DNA of 64,000 nucleotides from Polydactylus sextarius (taxonomy: Eukaryota > Chordata > Actinopteri > Polynemidae), in contig CM028925.1 in NCBI GenBank assembly GCA_016801845.1, positions 3,371,501 to 3,435,500 of the forward strand. The letters run 5' to 3'. Positions 23,401-34,231 of this stretch are shown piece by piece; positions within the stretch are counted from its first letter, which is position 1; each line of letters begins with the position of its first letter. The position numbers and the translations under genes were made by a program. The notes below the pieces were generated by a model. The model was not told the origin of the DNA. It did no database searches and saw only the letters and a list, made by a program, of their open reading frames with translations.

Positions 23401-25142
23401 CTCCCTCCCACCCCCACGCTAAAACAAAACAAAACAAAACAAACAAACTACATCTTTGCCCACCCCATTTCTCTCTCTTCATCTCCTCTCATCTCTTCAT
23501 CTCTTCCTGAATTTTGACCCTTTAGTGCAACTCGTATTCCTTCTGATCAACTCTGATTTATTTTCTTTTTTCTAAAAAGTGCTAACTGATATTCACGGAG
23601 CTAAATGACTCCACCGCAGGGTAGACAGCTCCCTTTTTGACCCAGCTGATGTAAATTTCTGCCTTTTTTTGGCATATTTCTGAACTGTTTTTGTGCATGA
23701 CCAAAGTCCATGAATCACCCTCATCAAGCTTTATGGGAGACTTATTTTACATCAGAGAAAGTTGAGTTGAGTGTACTTTTTTTAATAAAAAAAAATTAGA
23801 ATAAATATAAAATACTGGCACTGTAGTGGAATTGAACAGTATTACTCCCATGCTAATTTACATTTTTGTACTATTAGAGCTGAAAATGATGAGAGCGATG
23901 ACTTAAATCCTCATGTCTGTACTTTTTAAATTGCAATATACTATGTTTAACCCATTTTTATTTTAATCTTCTGTCCTTATCAAGTTCATCAAGTGTACCT
24001 GCCTTATCTATAAATTGTTCGAGACAGATTTCCAAGTCTCAGTTTTACAGCTAACCAAAGTTACTAAAAGTCATCATTTCTGCACCAAATACCATCAACA
24101 TCATAGAGGTCGAAATCAACATGTATAAAAAATTTGCCAGTCCATTAGTCAGATATTGAGATTGTTCATTGTACAAGTGCTGCAACTTACTTAGTTTACC
24201 ATTAAATTACACACAGTTCTCATGATGTTGACAGACAATAAATGTAGAATAGGATGTAGTTACAATAACGTTTTCCTACACAACATAACGCCTTCAGCCA
24301 CAACATTAAAACAACAGGCAGGCAAAGTTAATAATAGTGATAATTTTTTTTTTTTTTACAATGAAACATTCTCTTGGGAAACCTTGGGTGCTGACTTCCT
24401 TGTGAAAGAGGGACCTATGTAATATAATGTGGGTGGTTTCAACGTTATGACTGATTGTGTAATTGCTGTAGCAGTTTTGAGGGTGGCAGCTCTGACTCAG
24501 GAAGTAGAGCACTAATCAGAAGATCAGCTGGTTTGATTGTTGAAGGGTCCTTGGGCAACATACTGGACCCTTAATGCTGTCTGGCCCCTCTTATGGCTGC
24601 ACATAGATGAGCTCAATATATAGGAGTTTTAGTGCTTTAAGTGATTACACAGACTAGAAATGTGCTATATAGATGCAGTCCGTTCTTATACTTGTTGTAT
24701 TGATATAAATATGAATGTCTGTCTCATAGTGAGAAATCAGTAGTATCCAGGCCATCAGTAATGACAACGCATAATAATGCGAAGCCTTTTCCAACTGTCA
24801 CAGAGCCAACTATGAGTTTTGTTTCTGCCCTTTACTTTTGATGCTGTTTATTCAACAAAATTAATCTCGCAGTGACATCATTTAATTGGACTGATTGCAT
24901 GGAATGTTTTTGGAAGAGATTGTTTTGTAAAGTGATACTTCACCATCTCTGTTTCTCTTCCAGTCGTCCTCCAGGCCTGCAGCTTGGTCCTCTACCCCAT
25001 CAAGTTCATCGAGAGCGTCAGCCTGAGAATCTACCACGAGTTCAACTGGGGCTACGGCCTGGCCTGGGGGGGAACCATCTTCTCCTTTGGCGGGGGAATC
25101 TTGTACTGCCTCAACCCCAAGAACTACGAGGAGTACTACTAG
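9681..25142 (+). CDS. tmem47: tmem47, complete gene, three coding exons (join 9681-9915, 21370-21510, 24964-25142)
   Basis: The spliced frame is 555 nt, encoding 184 residues plus TAG. It is recognised as TMEM47 (BCMP1), a four-pass PMP22/claudin-superfamily protein of cell-cell contacts, about 181 residues in mammals. Membrane segments lie near residues 20-41, 83-109, 115-138 and 157-175. The first extracellular loop has the family signature W44, L55-W56, C59 and C72. The C-terminus is tyrosine-rich (NPKNYEEYY). Both introns are phase 1: codon 79 (Asp) is split by intron 1 and codon 126 (Val) by intron 2. Introns are 11,454 and 3,453 bp, both GT..AG. The start is the first in-frame ATG in a GC-rich leader, with context cgccATG. 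The N-terminal ~15 residues are acidic and Ser-rich and are expected to vary between species. PERP is the closest paralogue, but the sequence reads as TMEM47. No frameshift or premature stop is seen. Confidence 0.96.
9971..10010. repeat. perfect inverted repeat, 15-bp arms, 10-nt loop
   Basis: gtttccagtctgtcc (9971-9985), loop cgtgcgcacc, ggacagactggaaac (9996-10010). It starts 56 bp after the tmem47 exon 1 donor, so the pre-mRNA would carry a stable GC-rich stem there. Confidence 0.95.
11011..11075 (+). repeat. purine tract (GAAA/GGAA/GGGA)n
   Basis: An uninterrupted run of purines of simple tetranucleotide type in tmem47 intron 1. It could form triplex-type DNA. Confidence 0.9.
11775..11804 (+). 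repeat. (CA)n microsatellite
   Basis: About 15 CA units in tmem47 intron 1. Confidence 0.95.
13795..14035 (+). mobile_element. L2-like LINE ORF2 3' remnant
   Basis: Contains cacggatcaagagaagtgac followed by ttctggttcttcactgcttt and ttttagtgcttgtttttaaa. These correspond to the RT-distal motif (L-H-W-L-P-V .. R-I .. F-K-I-L-x-L-x-F-K) of fish L2/Maui-type LINEs, with frameshifts. It lies in tmem47 intron 1 in sense orientation. Confidence 0.65.
14455..14820 (-). mobile_element. fish LINE fragment in tmem47 intron 1
   Basis: Same family and orientation as 4600-4895. Diagnostic pieces are the 3'-terminal ttcatccatttgtcc, a central stretch with ctctgagctcctcgccctat, and ctcattctttcagtccct. It is the longest of the four copies here. 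Its minus-strand ORF (14693-14451) is a remnant, not a gene. Confidence 0.8.
20110..21075 (+). repeat. C/T-rich (polypyrimidine) tracts in tmem47 intron 1
   Basis: Two long, nearly pure pyrimidine stretches (about 20110-20600 and 20800-21075) produce large low-complexity ORFs of Ser/Phe/Leu/Pro on the + strand. Similar but shorter tracts lie at 15955-16260, 18360-18600 and 21240-21365. No gene is implied. Confidence 0.85.
20439..20460 (+). repeat. T22 homopolymer
   Basis: Lies within a long C/T-rich tract of tmem47 intron 1. Confidence 0.9.
21370..21510 (+). CDS. tmem47: tmem47 coding exon 2
   Basis: The 141-nt exon begins after ttttcccag and completes codon 79 (Asp), then W80. It encodes the second membrane helix (about residues 83-109), the short R-R-R-F cytosolic turn, and the start of helix three. 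The donor is gtcagt at 21511, leaving the first base of codon 126. The upstream acceptor has a very long polypyrimidine run (about 21240-21365). Confidence 0.95.
24286..24461 (+). mobile_element. internally deleted Tc1-like element
   Basis: The left end (cagccacaacattaaaacaa) and the reverse complement of the right end (cagtcataacgttgaaacca) are related inverted repeats next to TA dinucleotides. Between them only a scrap of transposase remains: WETLGADFL, resembling a conserved piece of a fish Tc1-like transposase. A T tract and a large deletion account for the rest, since full-length relatives are about 1.5 kb. Confidence 0.7.
24480..24692 (+). mobile_element. tRNA-like SINE copy (fish family), tmem47 intron 2
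   Basis: A-box-like tgactcaggaag (24493-24504) and B-box-like ggtttgattg (24530-24539) are followed by the family body: gtccttgggcaacatactgg and, at the 3' end, gtgctatatagatgcagtcc. It directly follows the deleted Tc1-like element. A related copy lies at 3275. Confidence 0.65.
24964..25142 (+). CDS. tmem47: tmem47 coding exon 3 (terminal)
   Basis: This exon starts after the acceptor ctcttccag and completes Val126. It encodes the end of helix three, the second extracellular loop (FNWGYG) and helix four, then the cytosolic tail ending NPKNYEEYY and TAG at 25140-25142. Base composition is distinctly GC-richer than the surrounding intron. This exon holds the most strongly family-conserved part of the protein. 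Confidence 0.96.
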
Positions 25143-25500
25143 GTTAGATTCAAGACGGAAACGAGGATGAAGATTGGGTATTTCCTGGGGTGGGGATATC
25201 TTTTAAAGGCTCAATTCTCCAGAACTGTAAGGAACATTGCTCACTGTATTTGAGCCAAAAAAAAAAACTGTGTCACAATCGGAATGAGGCTGGTGGTCAG
25301 AAGACTTCCTGCTGTGCCCCCAGCTCTCACAGTGAGAGAGCTGAGACTGATGGGTATTTGAACTTTTAACCATAATTCCAGCAGGCCCGTCCAGGGCAGG
25401 GGATAAGGGATGGGCAGGGGTTTGTGACCCAATTGGGACACATTGGCATTCATCTTTCTCGTGAAAACAAAAACATAAATAAACTGCAAGAACTACTGTT
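25143..25500 (+). other. tmem47: tmem47 3' UTR with candidate poly(A) signal
   Basis: Noncoding sequence follows the stop. The first canonical AATAAA is at 25478-25483, and a second cluster lies at 25845-25855. Mammalian TMEM47 has a long 3' UTR, so the true end may be much further downstream. Transcript data are needed to choose. Confidence 0.5.
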
Positions 25501-28269
25501 TCTGTGTCACTAATGACAACCTAGTCTGTTGACCCTGTTACTTAGGAAACAGGATGTCACACTGGGAGGCTTTTACCGCACGCTTACACACACATGCACA
25601 TAACAAAAGAGGAATGTCTAACGACACTTGTAAACATCAAATATCATGTTGAACAACTTCAAAAATCTAATCTTCAGTCTCTTGCTCCATCAGTGTATCA
25701 TCGTCATCATCATCATCAGTGGTACTTTTGTTTTGTGAGGACTTCTGGCCTTCTCAAACTCTCACAAGGACGGTGGAAGAGGATCAGACGTTACAGTCGG
25801 GCTTCATAAGATAGATCCCTTTCGGGGGCGAGGTAAGACAGGAAAATAAAATAAAGACACCCAATCAATATTCTGTTATTGAGCCACTTGTCTGTTACTG
25901 TGGCAACCCACAGGGTGCACACATGCAGCTGTCATGATTGATTAGCCGTGGTCAGAGGTGTGAGACAGGACTGCACTCGGCTGCATCCAGGAGTCTGCTA
26001 AATTTCGATTCCCTATTGAGCCAAGTTTCTCGGCACTGTGACATTTCTCCTGGAGCATCCTTTCGCCTCTGGTTGCCTCTTCTTTTTGGATGCTGCACAC
26101 CACAGAGGACCACAGTTACAGTCTCAGTGGCAGTGTTTATAGTTGCACAACAGTTGTGTAACAAAGTTAGAGTCTCTGTTCTGAAGGTAATTATCATGTA
26201 CTCAGCTTAAGTAACTACAATCACATGTAGATGTGCAGAACTATATGCCTCTTGCCATGTCTCATTCATGAAATGAAGTTACACAAGTGGCCCCTTGGAG
26301 TGAGAGGAGAAATTTGGGCTTTAGCACTTAGTCCAGATTTTCCCTTCATGAAGCAAAGCAGAGAGTAATAGTGTGGAGAGACATTATACAAATCTGACTA
26401 GGTTTCTCGCCTATTCCTAGGTCTAACCTTAATCTCCATAACCACAATCGTTTCCTAACATTTTTTCCTAATATTTCTGATCCTGATACTGTTGATAGAA
26501 CTAAATGTATTGTTCAAAATTCTCCAATGTCTCTGATTTTTGGCTCACAAAAAGAGTGAATCAGCAAGAGCAGAACCTGAAAGGCAAAACCTGGGATAAC
26601 AAGATCTGATCAAATCCTCTCTTCTCCCACCTGGCAGCTTGGCAGCTAAACAGTCAAAGGGCATTGAGTTTTTGAAAGTTAAAACTATGTTTTTATTTAT
26701 TTATTTATGAAGCAGAACATTTTTTTCTGCAGATGCCAGATAGTAGAGACTTTTCCGGGTTCTTTCCAATCTTTATTAGATGTAATGTTTTGTCCAAATA
26801 GTGGCTGTATTCAGATATTATTACATGATTACATTTATTCTGCCTGTTGTCTTCTTTTAAGGCTCAATCTATATAACATCTGCATACAACATGCTCCAAA
26901 GGAAAACTGTAAAAGAAAATTAAGTATCAAAGACTAAGTATGGCTGTTTCCAGTCAGCATATATAGAATAACATGTATCTTAGGCTGGACTTAATTCCAC
27001 ATAATTCCATCACTGTCAAGGACACAATAAGACAATTGCCTTCTAGGATCAGCAAAAGCATTTCTGTATGCATGTAAACACAGCCACTGGAGCTGACCAT
27101 TTATAACCCAGATCAGCGTGTCTGCATACATTTAGGCCACATTTAATTAACACCAAACTGCTGTCTCTTTGTCTACAGTAAATGTCAGGGATCCGCATTA
27201 CACCCTGTCAGTGCAGATTTTTAGTGGAAAACAAGCCTGATATGCATTGTTGGCAAAGGGACAGCAAGTCTATAAACAGAGTATCTATAAAAAAATCTAT
27301 AAACAGAACACAAATGTCACAATTAATGACTGCCGAGGAAAATATAGACAAAAGCATGATTGTCTTGTTCTTTAACTAAGAAAGAAATCATGTGATAAAA
27401 GTTCCTTTTGCAAATTTTAACAATATTTTGAGTGGTTTCTCTGCCTACAGGGTTTGGCTCTAAACAGAGGTTGTTTGGATGGTTGCCATGGATGCAGTGT
27501 AATTTCTTGGTGTAAAGATGGATGGAGAGGCAAATGTTGAATCATCTATGCTGATTTTAAATGTGAGTTTGGATGATGAAGCAAGTTTTCGCTGTCTTTG
27601 TGCTAAAACGTGCCTCATTTCCATTCTGTGCTGAGTTACTTTCGTAACCTTGTGAACCTCCATCCTCCATTCAAAACACAATTCATGTGCGCAAAGTGCA
27701 AATTCTCTGATTGACATTTTGGAGCTACAAAAGACAGGGTTTTTTTGTGCTCTCCATTGTCACTTATTTACTGTGGAGCTGTCAAACAACCGTCACCCAA
27801 AAATAGGATCTAGGCTTCCTCCCTCGCTGCCTTAACAAATGCAAAAACTGTGCAAACTGCCAGAGCGACTCACGCAGCAGACAGAAGTCCATTTATTTAA
27901 AAATCAACTGACACGATGATGTTTACCACAGACAAAATACTTTCCTGTGTTGATGAGAAAATGTTGTGTTTGTCTTTGGTGGTTCTGCCTGTTAGAACAA
28001 CACTACTGCTTCTAAAATCAGCACACTCACATTTAACAACTGGGATCTGATGGGATTGGAAGAAGAACTGGTAATGCTTCAGATTACAGCTGAATATTAG
28101 AGTCCAAACTGCGATTTGATGAAATATATACTGGGTACCTGTATATAGCGGTGAATATACTTAGGACACTTAATAGGAAAAAAAATGCATTACACTGTTT
28201 TTTTTAAATTGCTGAGTACTTATTTGATTTAGAGAAAATGCCATTTTAAGGACAAACTGCATTAATGAA

Positions 28270-28754
28270 TATGACTGCTTCACCAATCAGATTGATCTTT
28301 GAGTCAGTGCATTTGAAGCCTGAAAATGGTGAGTCACTGTTAGAGAGAAGCAGTGACAACCAGACGAGACACTTTAACAGAAAAACTATAGTCGATGTCG
28401 ATGAAACGTCTTCACATTGAGTATTAGTAGACTTTGCTAAAGACCTACATGTGTCAATAATGTAGATAAAGTGAAAACTGACTGATTTGTGTCAGTTTTA
28501 AAAGTCACAATTTTCCTGTATTTGCTCCAGAGTGTTAGAAGTCAGTTAATATTGGAGTCTATGGGACAGTTGAGGATGTTTCTTGTTGTTTCAATGACTG
28601 ACAGTTCAAAAACCATAAGTCCTATCAATGAAGTCATCACGCTGTGTAAAACCACAATAATTTATCTACAATTCAACATAGAAACTGTTTATGAGAAGTG
28701 AAAGATGCGACAGCTACAAGAGATGAAATATAGAAAATGTAGAAAAGAAAAAAA
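28270..28754 (+). repeat. unidentified interspersed repeat, copy 1
   Basis: Aligns over most of its length with 33776-34231, same orientation. Shared blocks include gaagacctacatgtgtca-type and aatgtagataaagtgaaaac, gacagttgaggatgtttctt, and caacatagaaactgttta before an A-rich end. I do not recognise the family. Confidence 0.8.
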
Positions 28755-29461
28755 TCTTCACCCTAAAAGTGACTGTTCCCATCAGGATAGAAATATTTCG
28801 TGGTATAAAGACAAAGACAATTTTGGACTCAAACCATCCAGACAAAATAACCCTAGAGCAAAACGGAGCAATCTGACCCCCTTGCTGGTGAGGTCAAGCA
28901 TTAAAGCCTGTTCTCTAGATACCAAACGTGTTCGGTGCCAACAACAATTTCCAACCCAATTTACTGATACTTTACTGAAACACTCATCGGTTGAGCAGCC
29001 TTTGTTACTGAAGCTCCTACCATTTGTATCCGTACCATGTACCCACATTTAGAGTCATTTAGATCTTTTTCTCTTGACGTCTTGAACTAAAATCACATTT
29101 AACCAGGTTCGTTCAGCATTTTTCTATTTATGCCACAGAGCGTGACTGGAGGTTAACTTCATCCACATTAATTTATCCACTCATTTATTCAGGTTTTGCT
29201 CTAATTTGTAGATAACATCTGCAGAGGAGACAATTTATTTTCCAATTTAAACGATGCACTATTGATCAGCATATGAGAGACGAAGCCTAAAATACTTTGT
29301 CAGCCTTTCGTCTCTGAATTAAACTCATTTGTGTCAATTTGATGGAAAACTGTACAGAACATTATGAGCAATTTGTAATTACAGAGTGGGTATGATTTTA
29401 ATTACTTAAATAATGTAACAGTACAACTGCTCATGTCAAATGTCTCAGGTTAAAAAGACAT

Positions 29462-29765
29462 GTATTCCTTTAAGTCCACCCATCCATTTTCAGACACTTA
29501 TGCGAGGTCAAGTTGAATAAAGCCAAACAATGTAGTCCAGGTGTCCCTCTCATCATCAACACTCTCCAGCTCTGTTTGAGAGATCCTGCGGCGCCCCTGT
29601 GTTGAGATGAGATATACAATCTTTTCAGCTTGTTCTGCATCAACCTTGACGCCTCCTCCCAGTTGGACGTGCTCAGAAAACCTTCACTGAGAGCTGCACA
29701 GGAGGCATCTTGATCTGATACCTGAATCACACCAGGTTCAGTTTTGTCAGCATTTGACATACTGT
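29462..29765 (-). mobile_element. fish LINE fragment in the intergenic interval
   Basis: Contains ccacccatccattttc at the 3' end and cctcccagttggacgtgctc followed by agaaaacctt and aggaggcatcttgatctga, antisense to the same LINE ORF2 tail seen at 14455. The frame is disrupted. Confidence 0.75.
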
Positions 29766-31298
29766 TCTTTTTATCAGTCTACCTGAGCACCGATCCCCAG
29801 GACTCCAACAAGGCACCAGTTGTTTCAGTCCTGCCTCCGCCGTTATTATCACCCTGTCTTACTTTGTTATCGTCCTCAGTCCGTTCTTTATAAATCTCAG
29901 AGCCGTAAAAGTCCTTTCATTGCTGCAGGAGGTAACTTTAGAAAGTAACAACGTTGGAGTTGGCTCACAGATTGTTCTCTGAAAGAAACGTGTGAACCAA
30001 GAGCTTGTACTCCATCTCTACATGAGCTACGGACCGGTCTCATTTGTAATATTCTCACAGCTGCTGCAGGCAAGGGATCTTTCCTCCTATGGGCTTTGCC
30101 AGACAGTTGGTATATCTGAGGAAGCAGTATCAGTACATCAACGATTTTTAACATTGATCTTTGTGCAACAAAAAAAAAAAACCTCACTTTTTTTTTTTTT
30201 TTTTTTGCTGATCTGCAACTTGGAGATCTCTGATTTCTGTAGCTCCTCACATATCCATATCCCTCCTCTGGAAATATTTTGACAGTCCTGTCCTGTGATG
30301 TTTCTAACCAAAGCTTTTAGCACAAGACAAAACTCATTGTGCTTGTTTGGGTGTTCTGTCATGTTTCAACTACAAGGACAATAGTATTCAGTAGAATGCT
30401 ACAGTTATTAATTCTGTAAGACCATCTTGTTGCACTACAACAGCATCTTGTATCTACCTTTTTTCTTTTCTATCCACTCTTGAGATCCACAAAAAAGGCA
30501 CATTGCTTTGCAGAAACCTCAGTGAAAGAAGGAAGTTGATCAGTGACAGACTGACCTTGGTCTCTTATATTAGCGACAAGAAGATCAATTGTATCTAATG
30601 TCTACCTTAGAACATTGGCACGACCGCTTCTAGATGTGGTTTTCCCATTTTGCCATCATATCTCAGAATTACTGATGTTACATCAATGCACACAAAGAAA
30701 TGTTTCCCTCAGTAATCTCGTTTCTGACTTAATTTGCGACAGAACTAATCATTTCATTCCAGCTCTCTCTTGAAAGATAACTTGGGGATCTCCCTTCAGA
30801 TTTTTCTTTGTGGCGTCGAGAAGTTTTTTTTTTTCTTTCTTTGAAGTGTCTCATCATATTTACAGACTAATTCTATTATTTCTCTGTAGACTCTTTTGTT
30901 AGTTGAACTTTCAGACACATCATGAATGGTAATCTCATCCAAGCCGCGGTTGAAGTTACATCTGCTGATGTGACGGCTTTGTATCTGTTCTCTCCGCCCT
31001 CTGGTTTGATAAGTATTCATCAACAGGAGCAACACTCAAATATTCTTGCCATTGTCTTGATGTTTGTGCACACCCAAAGAAGACTAGTTGAGCCCTCATC
31101 ATAACACTGAATGGAAAGAAAACCACTGAATTTATGGACTGTTGTCCTCATAAGGAGTGCAAAATGACCGGCTGTGTTCTCTGCTGTGTTTCCTGTAGCT
31201 AACAACATGATACATAAAGAAGACACAGTAAACCTCAAGCTTATCATCACACGCATGAGTGACGCTGTTGGTTACTATCACAAACCCAGGCAAAGATT

Positions 31299-31352
31299 TT
31301 ACTTGCGGTCTTGCAGCTCTGCCCTCCTCTCCTGCTGTTGCTGATCTGCAAT
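31299..31352 (-). other. candidate unassigned terminal exon on the minus strand
   Basis: On the minus strand a CTAAC branch-point-like motif and gattctgcag precede 17 open codons (IADQQQQERRAELQDRK) and TAA. The peptide looks like the end of a coiled coil, but it is too short to assign, and no partner exon was found upstream on that strand. Confidence 0.2.
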
Positions 31353-32675
31353 CTGCAGAATCAAATTAAAATGAAATGTGACAGTTAGACACAAACTCAT
31401 CATGTAACATTATCTCTCACTCTACATCTGTTCACATTCACACAAAAATCAGTAATCATATGCTTTGAGTCTCCAATAATTGTATTAAATAATCTATTTC
31501 CTGTCAAGCACTGAATTTCTGAAGGAAATATTTGTGAAACTGACAAAATATGATAAAAGTCTATGAGATAAGTCAAAATTATATGTTTTATTTCAACCAG
31601 CAGTCACTTGGAAAAAAAGTATCTTCTCAACTCCTGAACAACATAAAATGCAAAGAGTTTTAATTTAAATTTATGCTTTATGTTTCTTTTTTAACAATCA
31701 CTTCTGGGTTTCCAATGATAATTTAATTCATGTCTTTGAAACGATGAGAAAACGAGTAAACGAGAGACGAACAGTGTAATTAGCTTCTATGTTGGATATA
31801 GACAGGAGAATGACAATGCAGAAAATGTATTTTAAAAAATACAAATAGACACAAACACAATGCCAAATTAAATGCACTGATTATCTAAAAATACCCCCTA
31901 AACTCACCATGTACTCACTCACTATATGTACTTACATATTTCACTGGTACCTGTGTGTGTAAAAGATATTTATAAGATTTTATCTTGTAAGTTACAAGCT
32001 GTTATCTAAAGCATTACTGTTGGGAAGAGTGACTCTGTGAAGCCACTTAATCTCACTTTACCAAGCCCGTCATGCCGCCATAAAACCTCATGCTTTAAAT
32101 TCACAGTGTACATTTTACTGAGTACGGATGTCTTGAAAATCGGGTGTTCAGAGGGGCAATAAAACCTGTGTTTTTTGTTTTTCTTATGATTTTTATTAAC
32201 TTATCCACTTTTTTTGTATTCAAACCAGTTCAATAACCAGTCGTTTTTAAACCACTGCAGATGTCACAGTGAACTCTGTTTGGCTTCAATGGGTTGGTTC
32301 ACTTCTGCCTCAGTGGAGAAGTGCTGTAAAAGTCATCACCATCACTATTGTATTTATTACTGTATAATCATAATCACAACATATCGATGGTGTTTTTGCT
32401 CCCTAGAAATGTTTCTGTGCTTTGGTGGTATAGAGGAGACTTAGGCACACACAACTGTTACAGACCTGGATTAAAATACACAGGGATTATTTCAAGTGTT
32501 CCCACACACACATATATACATATACATACACACACAACAGTGTAAGGATTGAAATAGAGATTTATTACTTTCAATTTCAAAAACAGTGATTGTTTTTGAA
32601 AGTGAAAGTGTTTCTGCTCTGAAACTGATACAGCGGTACTGTGGTATTACAGCGTTTTTATATTGTACCTGCTTG

Positions 32676-32709
32676 GCGCTTGGCAGGACATAGATCCCCT
32701 GCCAAGCGC
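32676..32709. repeat. perfect inverted repeat, 12-bp arms, 10-nt loop
   Basis: gcgcttggcagg (32676-32687) and cctgccaagcgc (32698-32709). Confidence 0.95.
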
Positions 32710-33538
32710 TTTCAGAACAAAGGCTTTATTTTGTCAGGTATAGTGTTTATATTGTGCTGCTGTTTTTAGTCATTTGTGCATCTTTAATCTAAGAAGTGTC
32801 AGTTAAATCGACATTTAAAGCTGTAAAGCAGAAAATAAACACACGTTAACTTTGAGCAGATTAGTTGTGGGCACGGAAATTTTTCATTTCTTTAAAAAAT
32901 TGGGAACTAAAAACAGTGTCACGGTCGTAATTACGAACCTCTCATTCTCAACGACAATGCAAATAAGTTTGCTCTCGTTTCAAAAAATGACCTATATGCC
33001 TTGATTTTTAATGAAGCTCTTCACTGAGGTTCAGAGTAAATAAATTAAGTCCTGTCTGTGGTAGAGATGTGTAATTTCCTTAATCTGTCATTATTTCTGT
33101 TGTTTTCTTTGTATGTTTTAAGCCAGGTCTTACTTGTTGTTATTAATTTGTTTGATTATTCATTTACTGAAGAAAAACTAGAGGCTCAAGAACAGAGGCA
33201 GCTCTGTTTTATGCATCATCTCCCGGTAGACTGAAGAGAAACGCTGTCTAATGATGTGTATAGGGATTTAGGGTGTTTCTATGAATGACAGTGGAGGAAT
33301 GTAATTGCGTTTGATGGAGAGAATAAGTGTGAGTTTGTGTGTGTGTGTGTCAGGTGGCATGTTTTAGATGCCATTGTAGAGATGTCGGTAATCAGCATTT
33401 ATCTATTTGTACGTTGGCACATTAAAGCACTGAACAGAACATCTTGCTTCTTGTCTCACTTTGTTTCCATGTCCTTCTTTCGTCATCTTTACATAATTGT
33501 GACAACAGCTGCTGTTGTGTGTTTATTTTTACTTGCAG

Positions 33539-33647
33539 TGTTAGCAACAGAGAAGAAGAGATGTGAGCAGCTAGTTTCCTGGAGAGCAGAGTTTAACTTC
33601 GCAGATAGCGCAGGGACATGCTCTAAAGATGGAGAGAAGAATCTAAA
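33539..33647 (+). other. candidate unassigned exon
   Basis: A 109-nt segment follows a strong acceptor (gtttatttttacttgcag) and ends at a consensus donor gtaagtgg at 33648. One frame is open throughout, reading LATEKKRCEQLVSW and onward. The peptide is not recognised. The segment could be an exon of a noncoding transcript, an upstream untranslated exon of the downstream gene, or chance. Confidence 0.25.
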
Positions 33648-33775
33648 GTAAGTGGAATTAAACAAGGAAGGATAATGTGCTTTTCCTTCACTTTACTAAT
33701 TGAGTTGTTTAGTTTAAGAATTCATTAAAGTAGAAGTCTTAACTGCTATGGTACAACTAAACGCTGCTTAAAGAT

Positions 33776-34231
33776 AATCCACCAGTCAGATTGGTCTCTG
33801 TGTTAATGTGGGTGGAGCCTGAAATTCATGCAGTGATATTCTAGGGAGTAGCCCTGATGTTCTCACCAAACAAGGAGCTTTAACACAGAAAACTAAAGTT
33901 GATGTTGGTGAAACATCTTCACGTTGAGTGTCAGGAGACTTTGCTGAAGACCTACATGTGTCATTAATGTAGATAAAGTGAAAACTGACTCACCACTTTC
34001 TTGTATTTGCTCCAGATCGTTAGAGTTAGTTAACATTAGAGTCTGTGTGACAGTTGAGGATGTTTCTTGTGGTTTTAATGACTCAAAAACCATAAGTCGT
34101 ATCAATGAAGTCGTCACGTTGCGTCAAACCACACTAATATATCTACAAGTCAACATAGAAACTGTTTATTAGAAGTGAAAGATGTGGCAGCTACAAGAGA
34201 TGAAAAAAAAAAAAAAGTAGAAAAGAAAAAC
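33776..34231 (+). repeat. unidentified interspersed repeat, copy 2
   Basis: Diverged duplicate of 28270-28754. It ends in agatg plus an A tract and gtagaaaagaaaaa, which parallels the end of copy 1. The spurious ORFs in it on both strands are repeat-derived. Confidence 0.8.

Larger units (their letters stand above)
21511..24963 (+). other. tmem47: tmem47 intron 2 (3.45 kb)
   Basis: No coding exon is recognised. It contains overlapping E-boxes (CACGTGCACGTG at 21520-21531), a stretch at 21780-22030 that could be conserved noncoding sequence, an AAAAC repeat near 23420-23450, an internally deleted Tc1-like element, and a tRNA-like SINE copy directly after it. Confidence 0.85.

Noticed and set aside
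28705..29052. 115-codon ORF on +
   Set aside because: It begins in the end of the unidentified repeat at 28270 and has no recognisable protein features. Its antisense is also open.
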